Shown piece after piece: positions 60,172 through 64,000 of a DNA stretch of 64,000 bases. Under the pieces are notes generated by a model. It ran no database searches and was not told where the DNA came from. It saw nothing but the letters and a program-made list of their open reading frames with translations. This DNA is from Blastomonas ursincola (GTDB lineage: Bacteria > Pseudomonadota > Alphaproteobacteria > Sphingomonadales > Sphingomonadaceae). The position numbers were made by a program, and so were the translations under genes. The stretch is taken from NCBI RefSeq assembly GCF_013607875.1, contig NZ_VDES01000004.1, positions 1-64,000 on the forward strand, given 5' to 3'. How positions within the stretch are numbered: the stretch's first letter is position 1; the number at the start of each line of letters is the position of its first letter.

Positions 60172-62728
60172 TCGCCACCTTCCATTCCTTCAGCGCGGCA
60201 AAATGTCCCCGATCCTCCGGTCCCGCCGCTGGGCCCTGAGCCTTTTTCCGCGCCAGCCCCCGCCAGCGCCATAACCTTTGCCTGTCCGTCGCTGCGTCGG
60301 CCCCGGCACCCGCCGGTGCGGCCTCGCGCCGGAAGCCCGCCGCGCGCATCAGCCGCTCGGCATTGGTGGTGCTGAGCCCCATCGAGATGGCGAGCGCAGG
60401 ATCGATGGCGAAGCTCTGCGCCTCGCCCTTGCCATCATGCGCGGCGCGGATCAGCTTTTCTGCCATGTCGACACGCAGCCCCTGATCGCCGAGTGCGCGA
60501 TAGGCCGGGTGCCCGTCGCCCGGCAGCGCCGATGTCGGAACGACCGCGCGCAGGCTCTCGACGGCAGGATCGAGTGCTTGCGGTAGTGCTCCGCCCGATC
60601 GTATCGCGCGCATCAACCGCAGCATCGCCTGGCAATCGGGCCGGATCATCGCAGCGCAGAAAATGTCGAGACTGCCCAGACGCACGCCCAGCCGCTGCAG
60701 CACCTGCCGCGAAGGCGTATCGAGCGCGGCGATCAGCGGCTCGGCCTCGCTCCGCGCGATGGCCCCGCCCGCCTCGACCAGTTGCACCAGCAGCGCGCGC
60801 AGCGGGCCCGAGCAGCGCTTGTCCTCCGCCGCCCGGGTCAGCGCGCGCACCGGGGCGAGCGCCTTCTTGAGATGCGCCTCGAGCCAGTTCGTGACATGCG
60901 CCAACAACGCCTCGCGATCGGGGCGCGGAATGGCGTCGAGCGCACGGTCGGGCTGGAAACGCGGATGGCCGAGCGAAGGGCCGCGCACCAGCAGGCCGAT
61001 GCGCTGACCGCGCCAGAACAGCGCGGGACGCCCCTTGTCGTCCGCGCCGATCCCCAGCGCCTTCGCGCCATCGGCGATCAGATCGCGCGCGCGCCGCGCG
61101 AGCAATCCGGGCAGATGGCGGTCGGCAGCGGCGACCAGCAGCTTGCGGTCGGCCAGCCGCGCCTGCGCATCGACGACGAACGAAAAGCCGCTCAGATGCC
61201 CGATCGGTTCGCCATCAACGCAGATCGCATCGCCCTCTTCGAGCGTGACCGGCAGCAGCGAGGCATCGCCGCCCAGGCCCCGCAGCAGCACCGCGGTGCG
61301 CCGGTCGACGAAGCGCTGCGCCAGCGCGCGGTGCAGCGCGTCGGACAATCGCTCCTCGACCTCGCGCGCGCGCCCCGCCATCTCGGCGGGATCGGCGAGC
61401 CAGTCGCGGCGCTGCGCGACATAGGCCCAAGTGCGGATCGCCGCGATGCGCGCGCCCAGCTTCTCGACATCGCCCTGCACCGAATCGAGATCGGCAATCT
61501 TGCGCGCGATGAAATCGACCGGGATATGCCCCAGCCCCTGGCCAAGATGCTGCCAGAGCTGGCTGACGAAATTCGCGTGATGCTCCGCGCCGCGATGCTG
61601 GAAATCGGGCAGCGAGCACACCGACCAGAAGCGCCGCACCGCCGCCTGTCCGCGCACGCTCGCTGCGACCTGGGAATCGTCGGCCAGGCGGCGCAGCACG
61701 GCAAGGTCGATCGCCTCGGGCGCGGGCTTGAGGACCGGGCTCGAGGGCAACCGCTCGAGATCGGCGATCAGCGTGCTCAGGCTGTCGAAGCGCAGCCGGG
61801 ATTCGCGCCAGAACAGCGACTTGAGCGGCGGAAAGCTGTGCTGCTCGATCCGCTCGATCTCCTCGTCTGTGAACTGCGCATCGTGATGCCCCGCGACCGA
61901 TCCGAAGGTGCCGTCGCGCTGGTGCCGCCCGGCGCGCCCGGCGATCTGCGCCATTTCCGACAGGGTCAGCCGCCGGCGGCGCGCGCCGTCATATTTGTGC
62001 AGCGAGGCGAAGGCGACATGCTCGACATCCATGTTGAGCCCCATGCCGATCGCATCGGTGGCGACGAGATAATCGACCTCGCCCGCCTGGTACATTGCGA
62101 CCTGCGCATTGCGCGTGGCGGGGCTCAGCGCGCCCATGACCACCGCCGCGCCGCCTCTGAAACGCCGCAGCATCTCGGCCACGGCATAGACCTCTTCGGC
62201 CGAGAAGGCGACGATCGCGCTGCGCGGCGGCAGGCGCGAGAGCTTCTTGATCCCGGCATAGCTCAGCGTCGAAAAGCGTGGGCGGCCGATGATCTCGGCA
62301 TCGGGCACGAGTGCGCGGATCATCGGCGACAAGGCTTCGGAACCCAGGATCATGGTCTCATCGCGCCCGCGCGCGTTGAGCACGCGGTCGGTGAACACAT
62401 GCCCGCGTTCGGGATGCGCGCCTAGTTGCGCCTCGTCGATCGCGACAAAGGCGAAATCGCGCCCCTGATCGAGCGGCATGCTTTCGGCGGTGGAAAGGAA
62501 CCAGCGCGCGCCGGGCGGGACGATGCGCTCCTCGCCGGTGACCAGTGCGACCTCGTTCGGCCCCTTGATCTTCACCACACGGTCATAGACCTCGCGCGCC
62601 AGCAGACGGAGCGGAAAACCGATCAGGCCGCTGGAATGCGCGCACATCCGCTCGATCGCGAGGTGCGTCTTTCCGGTGTTGGTCGGGCCCAGCACGGCGG
62701 TGACAGGGCTCGGCGAAAATCGGGTCAT
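60164..62728 (-). CDS. SUV3-like ATP-dependent RNA helicase
   Basis: About 854 residues. Walker A GPTNTGKTH (about 14-22), DEAQ box in FVAIDEAQLGAHPERG, SAT-like IVAFSAEEVYAVAEML, VATDAIGMGLNMDVEHVAFA and motif VI AQIAGRAGRHQRDG. The SUV3 C-terminal domain follows, with a long extra C-terminal region. Likely acts in RNA turnover. ATG 62728 (MTRFSPSPVTAVLG) has GGAGG eight bases before; ATG 62743 contains that ribosome site and is rejected. Confidence 0.92.
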   Translation of the reverse strand: MTRFSPSPVTAVLGPTNTGKTHLAIERMCAHSSGLIGFPLRLLAREVYDRVVKIKGPNEVALVTGEERIVPPGARWFLSTAESMPLDQGRDFAFVAIDEAQLGAHPERGHVFTDRVLNARGRDETMILGSEALSPMIRALVPDAEIIGRPRFSTLSYAGIKKLSRLPPRSAIVAFSAEEVYAVAEMLRRFRGGAAVVMGALSPATRNAQVAMYQAGEVDYLVATDAIGMGLNMDVEHVAFASLHKYDGARRRRLTLSEMAQIAGRAGRHQRDGTFGSVAGHHDAQFTDEEIERIEQHSFPPLKSLFWRESRLRFDSLSTLIADLERLPSSPVLKPAPEAIDLAVLRRLADDSQVAASVRGQAAVRRFWSVCSLPDFQHRGAEHHANFVSQLWQHLGQGLGHIPVDFIARKIADLDSVQGDVEKLGARIAAIRTWAYVAQRRDWLADPAEMAGRAREVEERLSDALHRALAQRFVDRRTAVLLRGLGGDASLLPVTLEEGDAICVDGEPIGHLSGFSFVVDAQARLADRKLLVAAADRHLPGLLARRARDLIADGAKALGIGADDKGRPALFWRGQRIGLLVRGPSLGHPRFQPDRALDAIPRPDREALLAHVTNWLEAHLKKALAPVRALTRAAEDKRCSGPLRALLVQLVEAGGAIARSEAEPLIAALDTPSRQVLQRLGVRLGSLDIFCAAMIRPDCQAMLRLMRAIRSGGALPQALDPAVESLRAVVPTSALPGDGHPAYRALGDQGLRVDMAEKLIRAAHDGKGEAQSFAIDPALAISMGLSTTNAERLMRAAGFRREAAPAGAGADAATDRQRLWRWRGLARKKAQGPAAGPEDRGHFAALKEWKVAIG

Positions 62729-62930
62729 GGGAGCAGCCTCCATTCCCTACATCATGGCAGCACACGGGCATTGCAAGACCCGCATGCAAAGCCCTGTGGA
62801 TAGGTTGCGCCGCTGATCGGTCTTCTTGCACCGCTCGTCCCGGAGACAGGGTTTTACACCCCGGGTTAATTTGACTTTAACCGGTCATGTCCACACAGAT
62901 TGCGGCGAGGAAACGCCATCGTGCCGGTCC

Positions 62931-64000
62931 TTTGGGAGCAGCGCGGGAGGAATGGCGGCAAGGGGTCGGTCTTGTTTCAGCAACGCGAACAGCTTTTGGG
63001 GGCCGGTGCCGCCAGTGCCAGACTATCGCTGGCCGATGTGCTCCCGACGCCGACCCGGCCCGCTCAGCCTGCCCCAGCCCTGCCCGCCCCGGCGACGGGT
63101 ATCAAGGCGCTCAAGGAGCGGCTGCTGCGCACCCGCCAGTTCATCCACGACACCAACTGGACGCCCGATCTCGGCCAGAATATCGGCAGCCTCGAATGGT
63201 TTCGCGGGCTCGGCACCCTGTGCCTGCTGTGCACCGGAGCCTATGCCGTGTTCCCCGGGGTCAGCCCCATCGGTGCCGCCGCAACTGCCCCTGCCCCGGT
63301 CGCGCGCGAGGAATTGCGCAGCCAGATGATCATGCCGATGGCGTTCGGTAGCGACACCGGGCATGCCATGGGCGCGACCGATGCCGTGGTCGCGCTGCGC
63401 CAGGCCCCCGAGCGCCCGACGATCGAACTGGCTGCCACGATCGGACGCGGCGACAGCTTCCTGCGCGTGATGCAGCGCGCGGGCGTGGGCACCGGCGATG
63501 CGCAGGCGGTCGCGAACCTCGTCTCTTCGGTGGTACCGCTCGACGACATTCGTGACGGCACCCGCATCGACATCACGCTTGGCCGCCGCTTCGCGCGCAA
63601 CCAGCCGCGCCCGGTCGAGCTCATTGCCTTCCGCGCGCGCTTCGACCTCAATGTCGAAATCGTCCGCGCAGGCTCGGCGCTCGATCTGGTGCAGAAGCCC
63701 ATCCTCGTCGACGCGACCCCCTTGCGCATCCGCGGCACGGTCGGCTCGAGCCTCTACCGTTCGGCGCGCGCCGCCGGGGCACCGCCCTCGGCGATCCAGG
63801 CCTATCTCCGCACACTGGCGACGCAGCTGTCGATCGGCAGCGACATCCGCTCGACCGACCAGTTCGACATCATCGTCGATTACAAGCGCGCCGCCACCGG
63901 CGAGGTCGAACTCGGCGACCTGCTCTATGCAGGCCTCGAACGCGGCGGCAAGCCGCGCGCGCAGATGCTGCGCTGGAAGACCGGCAACAACGTCCAGTGG
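62931..64000 (+). CDS. M23-family peptidase, N-terminal part (gene runs off the window)
   Basis: 356 codons are visible. The start is GTG 62931 with GCGAGGAAAC upstream. An N-terminal cytoplasmic segment is followed by a membrane helix (about residues 90-110, GTLCLLCTGAYAVF). A LysM/OapA-like region follows, with TIGRGDSFLRVMQRAGVGTG and LDDIRDGTRIDITLGRR, as in the N-terminal half of cell-wall M23 endopeptidases. The catalytic HxxxD/HxH motifs would lie beyond the edge, so the M23 call is by architecture. Divergent from the helicase gene. Confidence 0.75.

Overview
The window reads as a piece of a GC-rich alphaproteobacterial chromosome, most likely a sphingomonad (Sphingomonadaceae). Supporting signs are flagellins built almost only of D0/D1, the CarD–FdxA–S4 protein–SUV3-like helicase block, the paired acyl-CoA dehydrogenases, and several families of short palindromic intergenic repeats. 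No rRNA, tRNA, CRISPR array, prophage or transposase was seen. Genus and species cannot be fixed from the sequence alone.

Layout. (1) 1-15113, minus strand: a two-partner secretion locus. A TpsB outer-membrane transporter is followed, with a 4-base stop/start overlap, by a giant TpsA exoprotein. TpsA stays open for 4449 codons and runs off the left edge. It carries a haemagglutination-type secretion domain, a beta-helix, about 42 FG-GAP-like beta-propeller blades, a second beta-helix piece, then nearly identical 80-residue MBG repeats. (2) 15417-26907: metabolic genes. These are a methyltransferase, an enoyl-CoA hydratase, a cNMP-binding/thioredoxin-reductase-like fusion, two acyl-CoA dehydrogenases, a threonine synthase, an Old Yellow Enzyme coupled to a sterol-desaturase-type hydroxylase, an EamA transporter, a COQ9 homologue and a limonene-epoxide-hydrolase-like protein. 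(3) 26924-48859: a flagellar block. On the minus strand lie flbD-like regulator–fliE-F-G-H-I-J-K-L-M-N-O-P-Q-R–flhB–fliD–fliS, and divergently on the plus strand five tandem flagellin genes. (4) 49003-57539: lipid and envelope genes. These are a DUF2141 protein, a diacylglycerol-kinase-family protein, a Tam41-like nucleotidyltransferase, LptF, LptG, an MOP-family flippase and an acyl-CoA synthetase. (5) 57544-64000: a DUF2306 membrane protein, CarD, ferredoxin FdxA, an S4 protein, a SUV3-like helicase and the start of an M23 peptidase.

Regulation read from the DNA. A perfect sigma-54 consensus precedes the flbD-like activator gene, which heads the basal-body/export operon. fliD and all five flagellin genes carry sigma-28-type promoters (CTTAA, 15-16 bases, then a GCCGTTAA-like box). 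The flagellin promoters add upstream GTCA/TGAC inverted repeats and a GAGGCCGC box placed 8-9 bases after the -10 element. This suggests a sigma-54 middle class and a sigma-28 late class, with an extra flagellin-specific control layer.

The most unusual items are four. The propeller array interrupts the TpsA beta-helix. A 78-bp palindromic repeat lies in frame inside the fliP N-terminus. The five flagellin control regions share a fixed composite architecture. A diacylglycerol-kinase-like gene lies next to a Tam41-like gene.
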